64,000 bases of DNA from Streptomyces zinciresistens K42 (GCF_000225525.1 NZ_AGBF01000020.1:1-64000), one strand, 5' to 3'; shown: positions 54,050 to 63,554, counted from the stretch's first letter. Translations and numbers: made by a program. Notes: generated by a model from the letters alone, not told the origin.

Positions 54050-55447
54050 ATGGGCGGCATCAGCGGTACGGCACTGGAAGGTCTGCGCGAAGGGCTGCGG
54101 GGGCCCGTCATCACCGAGCAGGACCCGGGCTACGACGACGCCCGCAGCATCTACAACGCCATGATCGACCGGCGTCCTGCGGCCATCGCCCGCTGCGCCG
54201 ACGTCGCCGACGTGCGGACCGTCCTCTCCGTCGCGCGGGACAGCGGGGTCGAACTCGCCGTGCGCGGCGGCGGGCACAGCGGACCCGGCCTGTGCATGGT
54301 CGACGACGCGCTCGTGCTCGACCTGTCGGCCCTGCGCGGTGTGCGCGTGGACCCGGCCGCGCGCACCGCCGAGGTCGCCGGCGGCGCCCAGCTCGGCGAC
54401 CTGGACCACGCGGCCCACACGTTCGGCCTCGGCGTACCGGCCGGCATCATCTCGATGACCGGCGTGGGCGGGCTCACCCTCGGCGGCGGCCACGGCTATC
54501 TGACCCGCGCCTTCGGCCTCACCGCCGACAGCCTGCTCTCCGCCGACGTGGTCCTCGCCGACGGCACCTTCGTCACCGCCTCCGCGGACGAACACCCCGA
54601 CCTGTTCTGGGCGCTGCGGGGCGGCGGCGGGAACTTCGGCGTCGTCACCTCGTTCACCTTCCGGCTGCACCCGGTGGACACCGTCGGGGTCGCGGTCACG
54701 GTGTGGTCCGTCGACCGCACGCCCGAAGTCCTGCGCTGGTACCGGGAGTTCCTGCCCGCCGCACCCCGCGACCTGTACGGCTTCTTCACCCTCCTCGAAA
54801 TCCCGCCCGGCCCGCCCTTCCCGCAGGAGATCCACGGGCGGAAGATGTGCGGCGTCGTCTGGTGCGCCACCGGCGGCCTCGCGGGCGAGGGCCTGGAACG
54901 GGCCCTCGAAGTCGTCGGCGATCCCGCGCCGCCCGCCTTCCACTTCACCACGCCCCTGCCCTACCCGGCGCTCCAGAGCATGTTCGACGCGCTGATCCCC
55001 AAGGGCTACCAGTGGTACTGGCGCGGCGACTTCTTCGACCGGATCACCGACGGCGCGATCGACGTGCACCACGAGTACGGCGAGAAGCTGCCCACCCCGC
55101 TCTCCCTGATGCACCTGTACCCGGTGGACGCCGCCGCCCACGACGCCGGACCGGACGACACGGCCTGGGCCTACCGCGACGCCGTGTGGTCCGGGGTGAT
55201 CGCGGGCATCGACCCGGACCCCGCCAACGCCGACGCGATACGGCGGTGGACCGTCGACTACTGGACGGACCTGCACCCGCACTCCATGGGCGGCTCGTAC
55301 ATCAACTTCATCGGCGAGGGGGAGAGCCCGGACCGGGTCCGCTCCACCTACCGCGGCCACTACGACCGGCTCGCCGCCGCCAAGCGGACCTACGACCCGG
55401 ACAACTTCTTCCACGCCAACCAGAACATCGCCCCCGCCACCGGCTGA
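54050..55447 (+). CDS. FAD-binding berberine-bridge-type oxidase
   Basis: 465 residues of the PCMH/VAO superfamily. FAD domain: IARCADVADVRTVLSVARDSG, LAVRGGGHSGPGLCM with the His that normally carries the covalent 8-alpha flavin link, GLGVPAGIISMTGVGGLTLGGGHGYL (GVGG lacks the second, Cys link), GGGGNFGVVTSFTFRLHPV. The C-terminal BBE tail includes YDPDNFFHANQNIAP. Oxidises sugars, phenols or alkaloid-like substrates in known members. 134 nt upstream of an MFS exporter on the same strand; may belong with the isonitrile genes but is separated by the cobalamin importer. Confidence 0.9.
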   Translation: MGGISGTALEGLREGLRGPVITEQDPGYDDARSIYNAMIDRRPAAIARCADVADVRTVLSVARDSGVELAVRGGGHSGPGLCMVDDALVLDLSALRGVRVDPAARTAEVAGGAQLGDLDHAAHTFGLGVPAGIISMTGVGGLTLGGGHGYLTRAFGLTADSLLSADVVLADGTFVTASADEHPDLFWALRGGGGNFGVVTSFTFRLHPVDTVGVAVTVWSVDRTPEVLRWYREFLPAAPRDLYGFFTLLEIPPGPPFPQEIHGRKMCGVVWCATGGLAGEGLERALEVVGDPAPPAFHFTTPLPYPALQSMFDALIPKGYQWYWRGDFFDRITDGAIDVHHEYGEKLPTPLSLMHLYPVDAAAHDAGPDDTAWAYRDAVWSGVIAGIDPDPANADAIRRWTVDYWTDLHPHSMGGSYINFIGEGESPDRVRSTYRGHYDRLAAAKRTYDPDNFFHANQNIAPATG

Positions 55448-55581
55448 CCGCCCCGCCGGCGGATCGTCCGCACAGGTCAGCACCCCGGACCCGTGATCGA
55501 CTGGAGGGCCGTACGGCACCGGCGTACGGTCGAATGGTGGCGGACGCACCAGCCACCCAACCCCCGCCACGGCGCGATGCG

Positions 55582-57144
55582 ATGAGCGAAACCGAGCCGA
55601 CCCCCGAAGCACGGGCGACGACCCCGCGAGAGGCGCGGGGTGAGGACGGCCGCGGCAACGGCATGGCGCTGCTGGTCATCGCCTCCTGCCAGCTCATGGT
55701 GGTGCTCGACATCACCATCGTGAACATCGCCCTGCCGGAGATCCAGCGCGCGCTGGACTTCTCCACGACCAGCCTGTCGTGGGTCGTCAACGCCTACACC
55801 CTCACCTTCGGCGGGCTCCTGCTCCTGGGCGGCAGGATGGGCGACATCCTGGGCCGGCGGCGCGTGTTCGTCTTCGGCGTGCTGCTGTTCGCGCTCGCCT
55901 CACTCCTCGGCGGGCTGTCCCAGAACTCCTGGCAACTCCTCGCCGCCCGCGCCCTCCAGGGAGTCGGCGGCGCCATCGCCTCACCGACCTCCCTCGCCCT
56001 CATCAGCACGACCTTCCGCGAAGGCCCGGCACGCAACCGGGCGTTCGGGGTGTTCGCCGCCGTCTCGGCCGGCGGCGGCGCCATCGGTCTGCTGGCGGGC
56101 GGCATGCTGGTCGAATGGCTCAACTGGCGCTGGGTGCTCTTCGTCAACGTGCCCATCGGCCTGCTGATCGCGCTCGCCACCCCGCGCTGGATCCGCGAGT
56201 CCGAACGCCGCCCCGGACACTTCGACATCGCGGGCGCCCTCGCCTCCACCATCGGCATGGTGCTGCTCGTGTACGGGTTCATCAGGGCCGCGCAGGAAGG
56301 CTGGCGCGACCCGTTCACGCTCGCCTCGTTCGGCGCCGCCGTCCTGTTCCTCGCGCTGTTCGTGCTGATCGAGCGGCGTTCCCGGCAGCCGATCACCCCG
56401 CTGCACATGTTCGCCGACCGCAACCGCGCGGGCACCTACGGCATCATGCTCAGCCTCGCCGCCGCGATCTTCGGCATGTTCTTCTTCCTCACCCTCTTCG
56501 TGCAGGACGTGCTGGACTTCAGCCCCCTCCAGGCCGGACTGGCCTTCCTGCCGGTGAGCGCCGTCATCGCGGTCGGCGCCGGCCTGGCCTCCCAACTCCT
56601 GCCGAAGTACGGGCCGAAGCCCTTCATGGTGACGGGCGCGATCCTGGCCGCGGGGGGCCTCGCCTGGCTGACGCTGACCGACGTCGACTCCACCTACGCG
56701 GGCAGCATCCTCGGGCCGATGCTGGTCTTCAGCCTGGGCATGGGCATGGAGTTCGTGTCCCTGACGCTGATGGCGCTGTCCAACGTGCCCGTCCAGGAGA
56801 CCGGCGCCGCCTCCGGACTGCTCAACGCCACCCAGCAGGTGGGCGGTTCCCTCGGACTGTCCATCCTCGTCACGATGTTCGGCACGGCCAGCAACAACGA
56901 GGCGGGCAGACAGATCCCCGCCTTCCTCTCCCAGGCGACCCCGGGGGAACGGCTGCGCTTCCAGCGCACCGGGCAGCTGCCGGCGCAGTACGCCGACCAG
57001 ATCCTGGCCGCGGGAGTCTCCGCCGCCTTCGTCACGGCCGCGATCTTCACCGCCGTCGCCGCGGTGATCGCCCTCCTCGTGATCCAGGTCCGCCCCTCGG
57101 ACCTGGAACGCCTCCAGGGCGGCGGCGCGGTCCCGGGGCCCTGA
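55582..57144 (+). CDS. MFS drug exporter, DHA2 (14-helix) type
   Basis: A 520-residue proton antiporter of the EmrB/QacA type. First helix MALLVIASCQLMVVLDITIVNIALPEIQ has the motif D1 pattern; GGRMGDILGRRRVF is motif A; LQGVGGAIASPTSLALI precedes motif C. Fourteen hydrophobic segments are spread over the length. It likely exports a small molecule, maybe the product of the adjacent FAD oxidase or of the nearby cluster. ATG at 55582 (MSETEP) has no clear ribosome site; an upstream in-frame ATG near 55533 is an alternative. Confidence 0.92.
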   Translation: MSETEPTPEARATTPREARGEDGRGNGMALLVIASCQLMVVLDITIVNIALPEIQRALDFSTTSLSWVVNAYTLTFGGLLLLGGRMGDILGRRRVFVFGVLLFALASLLGGLSQNSWQLLAARALQGVGGAIASPTSLALISTTFREGPARNRAFGVFAAVSAGGGAIGLLAGGMLVEWLNWRWVLFVNVPIGLLIALATPRWIRESERRPGHFDIAGALASTIGMVLLVYGFIRAAQEGWRDPFTLASFGAAVLFLALFVLIERRSRQPITPLHMFADRNRAGTYGIMLSLAAAIFGMFFFLTLFVQDVLDFSPLQAGLAFLPVSAVIAVGAGLASQLLPKYGPKPFMVTGAILAAGGLAWLTLTDVDSTYAGSILGPMLVFSLGMGMEFVSLTLMALSNVPVQETGAASGLLNATQQVGGSLGLSILVTMFGTASNNEAGRQIPAFLSQATPGERLRFQRTGQLPAQYADQILAAGVSAAFVTAAIFTAVAAVIALLVIQVRPSDLERLQGGGAVPGP

Positions 57145-57368
57145 GAGCGCTCAGGCACGGACCGAGCTGGGGACCGGCCAGCCGATCGCGCGCCGGCGCC
57201 CACCGGCCGGCCCGCCCGGACCCCGTTGAGCGGGACGCGCCCCGACGCGCCTACGCCTCGGCCCCGTTCGGGAGTCCGGGGAGCGGCGGCACCGGGGCGA
57301 CGCGATGGCTGAGGCTCGCGCCGAAGGCCGCCTGTCCACCCGTGCCGCTGCGCGCCGCTCCGCTCCGC

Positions 57369-59192
57369 TCAGGCGGGACGTATCGCGCTGTGGAGCGCGG
57401 CCTCCCCGGCGTAGTGGACCGACTCCTCGCGGATGGCCGCGCCCGGTCCCGGGGCGTGGATCATCAGGCCGCCGCCGGAGTAGATCCCGACGTGACCGAC
57501 GTGGAAGAGGACCAGGTCGCCGGGTTCCAGGCGGTCCAGCGCGACTCCCTGACCTGCGGTGGCCTGCTCCGGGGCCGTACGGGGCAGCGTGATGCCGGCC
57601 GCCTTGTACGCGGCCCGGGTCAGCCCCGGGCCGTCGTAGGACCCGGGACCCGACGTGCCCCAGACACAGGGCTTGCCGAGCTGGGCCCGCGCGAACTCCA
57701 GGGCCCGGACAGCGCGGGTGTCCCGCGGGGCGGGCACGGCGGCGTACGTCCCGCTCGCCGCGAGGGCGCCGGGAACGGCGAAGGCACCGGTGCCGGTGAA
57801 GGGGTCCGCGGAGGGGAAGCTGCCGGTCCCGGTGAGCGGGTCTGGGGGCGGGAAGCTGCCGGTCCCGACCGGGTCCGCGGCCGGGAAGCCACCGGTGCCG
57901 CTCACCGGGTCTGCGGCTGGGAAGGCACCGGTCCCGCTCACCGGGTCCGCGGTGGGGAGGCTCCCCGCGCCCGTGAGGGGGTCCGCGGCGGGGAAGGTGC
58001 CGGTCGCCGTCAGCGGGCCCTGGGCCGGGTAGCCGCCGGTTCCGCCGAGCGGGTCCGCGGCGGGGAACGCGCCGGTGCCGCTCAGCGGGTCCGTGGCGGG
58101 GTACGTCCCGGTGTTCGTCGGCGGATCGGTCCGGGTGAAGGTGCCGGTCGCCGTCAGCGGGTCCGGGGCCGGGTAGGCACCGGTGAGGGGGTTCACGGAG
58201 GGGAAGGTGCCCGTGCTGGTGAGCGGGCCCGCGACGGGGAAGGCCCCCGTGCCCGTCAGCGGGTCTGCCCGGGGGTAGGCGTCCGCCGCCGGGGCCTGCG
58301 GGGCAGCCCAGGACACCGGCTCCGCGCCCCTCGTGATCAGGTCCGCCGCGCTCTGCGCCTCCGGGGCCTGCCAGGGAGGCCCCGCCGGGGGCTGCGCCGT
58401 GGCCGGTGCGCCGCCCCAGGTGTCCGTGACGGACGGCGCCGCGATCGCCGCGACCGGGTTGCTCCGGGCGGCAGTGTGGGCGGACATGAGCGCGCGGGCC
58501 CGCGCGAGCTTGCCCTGATTGCGTTCCTTGCCCGACCGCAGGGACGACTGCTCCCGCCCGGGATCGGCGGCCTGCGCGGGCAGCGCGAGCGCGGTCGACG
58601 CGCTCTGCCCGCCCGACGGCGTCCGCGGCGCGGCGGCCGGTCCGGCCGCCAACTCCGGCCGAGGGGACCGGAGATCCCCGCCGGCGGCCAACTCCGCGGC
58701 GGCGCCGGCGGTTTCGCCGCGGGTCCCGCCGACTCCGGTCGCGGGACGTGCGGACCGGGGTGCCGCCGGGCGTACGGGCGCCGCCTGGCGCGGCAGCGCG
58801 GCCGGCACCGTCGGACCCAGCTTGGCGCGGGCCATGTCGAACCACTGCCGGGCCACACCGTCGAGCGTCGAGTCGCCGCGCCTGCCGTCCCCGCCCCCGG
58901 CCCCGGCGGCGCCTCGTCCGCCCTCCGCCGGGCGGTCGGCCCGCTGGCGCGGCCCTGTCGACGACGCCCGGGTGGCGTTGAAGGTCCCCGTGTCCGACTC
59001 GGCCTGGTCGTACAGCGAGCTGACCCGGCGGCTGATCTCCTCCCGGCTCGGTGCCTCGTCCCCGGGCTGCGGGGCGGCGTTGGCCGTCTGCGCCAGCAGG
59101 GCCACCGAGGTGAGGGCTGCCGAGGCGAGCGCGGAGTTGCGCAGGCCGGGGAGGCTCGATGCCCCCGGGCGCGCGGGGCGTTCCGACGCCAT
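57369..59192 (-). CDS. Secreted repeat-rich NlpC/P60-fold protein lacking the catalytic Cys
   Basis: A 607-residue exported protein. Signal peptide LASAALTSVALLAQTANAA; then disordered Ala/Pro/Gly region; 14 tandem repeats of about 12 residues on the theme ADPLTGTGAFP (about 305-470); C-terminal NlpC/P60 domain (about 495-607). In active enzymes the nucleophile lies in a DCSGL-type motif; here GKPCVWGTSGPGSYDGPGL has Gly in that place, while the His segments VGHVGIYSGG and IHAPGPG remain. Likely a non-catalytic wall-binding or regulatory protein. Controlled by the c-di-AMP riboswitch upstream. GGAAGGAG lies about 10 nt before the ATG. Confidence 0.85.
   Translation of the reverse strand: MASERPARPGASSLPGLRNSALASAALTSVALLAQTANAAPQPGDEAPSREEISRRVSSLYDQAESDTGTFNATRASSTGPRQRADRPAEGGRGAAGAGGGDGRRGDSTLDGVARQWFDMARAKLGPTVPAALPRQAAPVRPAAPRSARPATGVGGTRGETAGAAAELAAGGDLRSPRPELAAGPAAAPRTPSGGQSASTALALPAQAADPGREQSSLRSGKERNQGKLARARALMSAHTAARSNPVAAIAAPSVTDTWGGAPATAQPPAGPPWQAPEAQSAADLITRGAEPVSWAAPQAPAADAYPRADPLTGTGAFPVAGPLTSTGTFPSVNPLTGAYPAPDPLTATGTFTRTDPPTNTGTYPATDPLSGTGAFPAADPLGGTGGYPAQGPLTATGTFPAADPLTGAGSLPTADPVSGTGAFPAADPVSGTGGFPAADPVGTGSFPPPDPLTGTGSFPSADPFTGTGAFAVPGALAASGTYAAVPAPRDTRAVRALEFARAQLGKPCVWGTSGPGSYDGPGLTRAAYKAAGITLPRTAPEQATAGQGVALDRLEPGDLVLFHVGHVGIYSGGGLMIHAPGPGAAIREESVHYAGEAALHSAIRPA
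57780..58275. repeat. About 14 tandem 36-bp coding repeats
   Basis: Degenerate 33-36-nt units encode variants of (A)DPLTGTGxFP inside the NlpC/P60-fold gene. Units with VSGTGAFPAADP are nearly identical to each other (57880-57950), suggesting recent duplication. Confidence 0.85.
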
Positions 59193-59215
59193 GGGCGACG
59201 TACTCCTTCCGTACT

Positions 59216-59415
59216 CCGCCTACCGGGTTAGCTGACGGGTTCGGGCGGACAGGCGGTCCGGAAGGTGTGCCCTACGGCCGTTGCCCCGCGGGGCAGTTGG
59301 CCGATTCACCCCAAGTTCGGTGGGTCCCCGGCTCCCGTGGGCCCGTGCGGGCACACCGGACTCGGCGGAGGCCGCGCGTCCCGGCGGGGTTCGCCGGAGG
59401 TGATCGTGCGGTCTG
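59216..59415 (-). ncRNA. ydaO/yuaA-type (cyclic di-AMP) riboswitch
   Basis: On the minus strand the leader carries the conserved core of this class. GGGGTGAATCGGCC (59312-59299) is followed by a GC hairpin, GTAGGGC and CCTTCCGG, then CCCGAACCCG and AACCCGTCAGCTAACCCGG (59241-59223), then TAGGCGG closing the outer helix about 24 nt before the ATG. This arrangement ahead of cell-wall hydrolase genes is well known in Streptomyces. The 5' limit is approximate. Confidence 0.88.
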
Positions 59416-59670
59416 AGCCGTAACTTAACCAACTTGTGAGTCTCACGTGAAGATTGACGTGTGAAATGTCCGATACGTTTTTGTGACCTTCGCCGCGGGA
59501 GGCGGAACGGCACGCCGGCCGCTGCGCCGCGCGCAGGCCCCGCCACGCTGCGTGGCCGTCCGGGTCCGGGTCGGCGGCCGGGCCCGGGGTGAGCGCGCCG
59601 CGCGCGGCGTGTGACGCCGAGGAGCGCCGCGGAGAGGTCTTGCTCCCGCCCGCGAAACGCGCCACACTGA

Positions 59671-59690
59671 TACCGAACGAATGGTCGGTA
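59671..59690. promoter_or_regulatory. PaaR-like (TetR family) operator upstream of paaA
   Basis: TACCGAACGAATGGTCGGTA is an inverted repeat (TACCGA...TCGGTA with related inner bases) ending 15 nt before the paaA ATG. It closely resembles the ACCGnnCGnnCGGT-type site that I recall for actinobacterial PaaR. A bound repressor would block the paa promoter or leader. Confidence 0.7.
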
Positions 59691-59705
59691 GGGAAGCGGG
59701 AAGCG

Positions 59706-60683
59706 ATGACGACCTCACACTCCGCCGAGGCGCCCCCCGAAGGGCCGCTCCAGGAGCATTTCGACGCGACGATCGCGCGCGACCAGCGCGTCGAGCCGCG
59801 CGACTGGATGCCCGAGGGCTACCGCCGGACGCTGATCCGGCAGATCGCGCAGCACGCCCACTCGGAGATCATCGGGATGCAGCCCGAGGGGGAGTGGATC
59901 ACCAAGGCCCCCTCGCTGCGCCGCAAGGCGATCCTGTTCGCCAAGGTGCAGGACGAGGCCGGCCACGGGCTGTACCTGTACTCGGCGGCGGAGACGCTGG
60001 GCGCGGACCGCGCCGACCTGACCGAGCGGCTCATCGAGGGCCGCCAGAAGTACTCGTCGATCTTCAACTACCCGACCCTGAGCTTCGCCGACGTCGGCGT
60101 GATCGGCTGGTTCGTGGACGGCGCGGCGATCTGCAACCAGGTGCCGCTGTGCCGCAGCTCCTACGGCCCCTACGCGCGCGCGATGGTGCGGATCTGCAAG
60201 GAGGAGTCCTTCCACCAGCGTCAGGGCTACGAACTGCTGATGACGATGATGCGCGGTACCGGCGCCCAGCGCGAGATGGTCCAGGACGCCGTGGACCGCT
60301 GGTGGTGGCCCTCGCTGATGATGTTCGGCCCGCCCGACGACGCCTCGCCCAACTCCGCGCAGTCGATGGCCTGGAAGATCAAGCGGCACAGCAACGACGA
60401 ACTGCGCCGCCGCTTCGTCGACATGACCGTCCCGCAGGCCGAGAAGCTCGGCGTCACCCTGCCCGACCCGGAGCTGCGCTGGAACGCCGAGCGCGGCCAC
60501 CACGACTTCGGCACCCCCGACTGGGACGAGCTGACCCGGGTCATCAAGGGCGACGGGCCGTGCAACGCCCGTCGCGCGGAGCGGCGCAGGACCGCTCACG
60601 AGGAGGGCGCCTGGGTGCGTGAGGCGGCCACCGCCCACGCCGCCAGGCAGGCCGCCCGCGCACGGAAGGAAACGGTGGCATGA
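59706..60683 (+). CDS. paaA: Phenylacetyl-CoA 1,2-epoxidase, catalytic subunit
   Basis: 325 residues. The bacterial multicomponent di-iron oxygenase subunit that epoxidises the ring of phenylacetyl-CoA. Di-iron ligands are in [34 protein letters not shown] and [29 protein letters not shown] and [19 protein letters not shown] are family signatures. First gene of paaABCDE, preceded by the PaaR-like palindrome. Stop overlaps the paaB start (ATGA). Confidence 0.97.
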   Translation: MTTSHSAEAPPEGPLQEHFDATIARDQRVEPRDWMPEGYRRTLIRQIAQHAHSEIIGMQPEGEWITKAPSLRRKAILFAKVQDEAGHGLYLYSAAETLGADRADLTERLIEGRQKYSSIFNYPTLSFADVGVIGWFVDGAAICNQVPLCRSSYGPYARAMVRICKEESFHQRQGYELLMTMMRGTGAQREMVQDAVDRWWWPSLMMFGPPDDASPNSAQSMAWKIKRHSNDELRRRFVDMTVPQAEKLGVTLPDPELRWNAERGHHDFGTPDWDELTRVIKGDGPCNARRAERRRTAHEEGAWVREAATAHAARQAARARKETVA

Positions 60684-60973
60684 GCCCCCAGCAGCAGGAG
60701 TGGCCGCTCTACGAGGTCTTCGTGCGCGGCAAGCGCGGACTCAACCACGTCCACGTGGGCTCGCTGCACGCCGCCGACGACCGCATGGCCCTGACCCACG
60801 CCCGCGACCTGTACACCCGCCGCAACGAGGGCGTCAGCATCTGGGTCGTGCGCTCCGCGCACATCGCCGCCTCCACCCGCGACGAGAAGGACCCCTTCTT
60901 CGCGCCCAGCGCCGACAAGGTCTACCGCCACCCGACCTTCTACGACATCCCCGACGACGTCCCGCACATCTGA
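60680..60973 (+). CDS. paaB: Phenylacetyl-CoA epoxidase subunit B
   Basis: A 97-residue small subunit bridging the PaaAC complexes. Sequence [41 protein letters not shown], and the closing [19 protein letters not shown] are diagnostic. ATGA overlap with paaA; paaC follows after 10 nt. Confidence 0.96.
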   Translation: MSPQQQEWPLYEVFVRGKRGLNHVHVGSLHAADDRMALTHARDLYTRRNEGVSIWVVRSAHIAASTRDEKDPFFAPSADKVYRHPTFYDIPDDVPHI

Positions 60974-60983
60974 AGGAGAGGGC

Positions 60984-61811
60984 ATGAGTGACGACCACGT
61001 CTACCTGACCCTCGCCGAGGGACACGAGGACGACACCCGCTGGGCCTACGGCACCGGCTTCGAGGACCCCCTGCACGGCGTGGACACCGCCGTGCCCGAC
61101 GGGGTCGACGCCGCCGCGCTCGCCGCCGTCTGCGTCGCGCTGGCCGACGACGCGCTCGTCTCGGCCCAGCGCCTGGGGGAGTGGGTCACCCGCGCCCCCG
61201 AGCTGGAGGAGGAGGTGGCCCTCGCCAACATCGGACTCGACCTGCTCGGCCAGGCCCGCCTGCTGTACTCCCGCGCCGGCCAGGCCGACGGCACCGCGCG
61301 CGGCGAGGACGCCTACGCGTACTTCCGTGACCCGGCGGACTTCCGCAACGTCCGGCTCGCCGAACTGCCCAACGGCGACTTCGCGTTCTCGGTCGTGCGG
61401 CTCCTGGTCCTGGCCAGCTGGCGGCTCGCGCACTTCCAGGAGCTGGCCGCGCACCCGGACCCCGTCCTCGCGGCCGTCGCGGGCAAGGGCGTCAAGGAAC
61501 TGAGCTACCACCGCCAGTACGCGGCGGAATGGACGGTGCGCCTCGGGGACGGCACCGACGAGTCGCACCGCAGGACGCGCCGCGCCCTGGAGCAGGTCGG
61601 CCCGTACCTGGGCGAGCTGTTCACCGCGCACGACGTACGCGACGACGTCGTCACCGTGCTGCGCCAGGTCACCGAGGCGGCCGGACTGCCCATGCCGGTC
61701 TACCGCCCGCTGCCCGGCTCCGGCCGCGACGGCGAGCACACCGGCCATCTCGCCCCGCTGCTGGCCGAGTTGCAGGGCGTGGCCCGCGCCCACCCGGAGG
61801 CGACATGGTGA
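60984..61811 (+). CDS. paaC: Phenylacetyl-CoA epoxidase structural subunit C
   Basis: A 275-residue ferritin-like subunit pairing with PaaA. Helical segments DDALVSAQRLGEWVTRAPELEEEVALANIGLDLLGQARLLY, FSVVRLLVLASWRLAHFQEL, KGVKELSYHRQYAAEWTVRLGDGT are typical. AGGAG about 8 nt upstream of the ATG. Its end overlaps paaD by 7 nt. Confidence 0.95.
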   Translation: MSDDHVYLTLAEGHEDDTRWAYGTGFEDPLHGVDTAVPDGVDAAALAAVCVALADDALVSAQRLGEWVTRAPELEEEVALANIGLDLLGQARLLYSRAGQADGTARGEDAYAYFRDPADFRNVRLAELPNGDFAFSVVRLLVLASWRLAHFQELAAHPDPVLAAVAGKGVKELSYHRQYAAEWTVRLGDGTDESHRRTRRALEQVGPYLGELFTAHDVRDDVVTVLRQVTEAAGLPMPVYRPLPGSGRDGEHTGHLAPLLAELQGVARAHPEATW

Positions 61812-62314
61812 CCACCGCGACCGACGCCCGGCGCGCCCGGCACATCGCCGAGCAGGTGCCGGACCCCGAACTGCCCATGCTCACCCTCGCCGACCTCGGC
61901 GTCCTGCGCGGCGTCGAACTCACCGGGGACGGCACGGTCGTCGCGAGCCTCACCCCGACCTACTCGGGCTGCCCCGCGATGGCCGAGATGCGCGCCGACG
62001 TCGCGGCGCGGCTGCGGGCCCACGGGTACCCCCGCGTCGTGATCCGCACGGTCCTCGACCCCCCGTGGACCAGCGACTGGATCACCCGGGACGGCCGCCG
62101 CAAGCTCGCGGAGCACGGCATCGCGCCGCCCGGCCCCGCACCGCGCGGCGGCCCGGTGCCCCTGGTGCTGTCGCCCGTCCGGCACGCGGTGACCTGCCCG
62201 CGCTGCGGCTCGGCGGAGACCGAGGAGACCTCCCGGTTCGCCGCCACCTCCTGCAAGGCGCTGTGGCGATGCCGCGCCTGCCGTGAGCCGTTCGAGTACG
62301 TCAAGGAGATCTGA
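61805..62314 (+). CDS. paaD: PaaD, Fe-S assembly/maturation factor of the epoxidase
   Basis: 169 residues. N-terminal MIP18/DUF59 domain (VPDPELPMLTLADLGVLRGV, TPTYSGCPAMAEM) and C-terminal zinc-ribbon-like CPRCGS...CRAC pattern (CPRCGSAETEETSRFAATSC, then WRCRACREPFEYVKEI). Needed for the activity of the paa oxygenase, thought to help cluster insertion. Overlaps the paaC end; paaE starts directly after its stop. Confidence 0.94.
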   Translation: MVTTATDARRARHIAEQVPDPELPMLTLADLGVLRGVELTGDGTVVASLTPTYSGCPAMAEMRADVAARLRAHGYPRVVIRTVLDPPWTSDWITRDGRRKLAEHGIAPPGPAPRGGPVPLVLSPVRHAVTCPRCGSAETEETSRFAATSCKALWRCRACREPFEYVKEI

Positions 62315-63430
62315 ATGGACGGCCTGAGGCAAGCACAGACGGCCCCCGCGGCATCCCCGCGCGTCCGCCGCCGCCCCGCCTTCCACCGGCTGCGCGTCGC
62401 CGCCGTGCAGCCGCTGTGCCCGGACGCGGTCGCCGTCTCCTTCGACGTCCCGGCCGAACTGGCCGAGGAGTTCACGTTCAGCCCCGGCCAGTCGCTGACG
62501 CTGCGCCGGGAGATCGAGGGGCGGGACGAGCGGCGGTCGTACTCGATCTGCTCGCCGGCCGGAGCGGCCCCGCGCATCGGTGTGCGGGTCGTGCCGGGCG
62601 GGCTGTTCTCCTCCTGGCTGGTCGACGGCGTGCGCGCGGGCGACCTCGTCGACGTGATGGGTCCGACGGGCGCCTTCACCCCCGACCTCACCTCCCACGG
62701 CCACCATGTGCTGATCGCGGCCGGCTCCGGGATCACCCCGATGATGTCCATCGCCGAGTCGGTCCTGGCCGCCGACGCCCGGTCCTCGGTCACCCTGTTC
62801 TACGGCAACCGCCGTACCGGCACGGTCATGTTCGCCGACGAACTCGCCGACCTGAAGGACCTCTACCCGGCCCGCTTCCAGCTCGCGCACGTGCTCTCGC
62901 GCGAACCCCGCGAGGCCGAGGTGCTCTCCGGCCGCATCGACGCCGAACGGCTCACGGCACTGGTAGCGGCGCTGGTCGACGTACCGACGGCGGACCACTG
63001 GTGGCTGTGCGGGCCGCACGGCATGGTCCAGGACGCCCAGCGGGTGCTCAGCGGCCTCGGGGTCCCGCGCGAGCGCGTCCACCAGGAGTTGTTCTACGCC
63101 GACGACGAGCCCGTACGGCAGACGCGCCACGAGGAGTCCGGGCCCCGGGGGCCGGTCAGCCAGGTCACCGTCACCCTCGACGGACGCTCCACCACCGCGG
63201 CCCTGTCGAGGGAGCGGACCGTCCTCGACGGCGCCCAACGCACCCGCCCCGACCTGCCGTTCGCCTGCAAGGGAGGTGTCTGCGGCACCTGCCGGGCCCT
63301 GGTCACCGACGGCAAGGCCGACATGCGCCGCAACTTCGCGCTGGAACCGGCCGAGGTCGCGGCCGGCTACGTGCTGACCTGCCAGTCCTACCCGGTGTCC
63401 GAGTCGCTGACCGTGGACTACGACAGCTGA
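62315..63430 (+). CDS. paaE: Phenylacetyl-CoA epoxidase reductase
   Basis: A 371-residue NAD(P)H:flavin/[2Fe-2S] reductase giving electrons to PaaAC. FNR-type FAD domain (RRSYSICS about 75, GLFSSWLVDGV), NAD(P) domain (LIAAGSGITPMMSIAESVL, CGPHGMV) and C-terminal plant-type ferredoxin: CKGGVCGTC then a fourth Cys in LTCQSYP. ATG is immediately after the paaD TGA, so translation is coupled. Ends the operon; paaK and other catabolic genes are not in the window. Confidence 0.96.
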   Translation: MDGLRQAQTAPAASPRVRRRPAFHRLRVAAVQPLCPDAVAVSFDVPAELAEEFTFSPGQSLTLRREIEGRDERRSYSICSPAGAAPRIGVRVVPGGLFSSWLVDGVRAGDLVDVMGPTGAFTPDLTSHGHHVLIAAGSGITPMMSIAESVLAADARSSVTLFYGNRRTGTVMFADELADLKDLYPARFQLAHVLSREPREAEVLSGRIDAERLTALVAALVDVPTADHWWLCGPHGMVQDAQRVLSGLGVPRERVHQELFYADDEPVRQTRHEESGPRGPVSQVTVTLDGRSTTAALSRERTVLDGAQRTRPDLPFACKGGVCGTCRALVTDGKADMRRNFALEPAEVAAGYVLTCQSYPVSESLTVDYDS

Positions 63431-63554
63431 CCGCCCCGTGCCGGCGGAAGGACGGGCACGGAAGAATGAGCGGCGAGGAAAGCGAAAGGGCTGGTTACAG
63501 GAGAAGTGTGAGAAGGAAGCCCCTTCATGGCCTCGCCGCGCCGCACGCTATCAG

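Noticed and set aside
57780-58275. Possible CRISPR-like or PE/PGRS element
   Set aside because: It is a coding tandem repeat in frame within a secreted protein gene.
63431-63554. paa operon terminator
   Set aside because: CCGTGCC/GGCACGG (63436-63461) is only a 7-bp stem with no T run; too weak to call.
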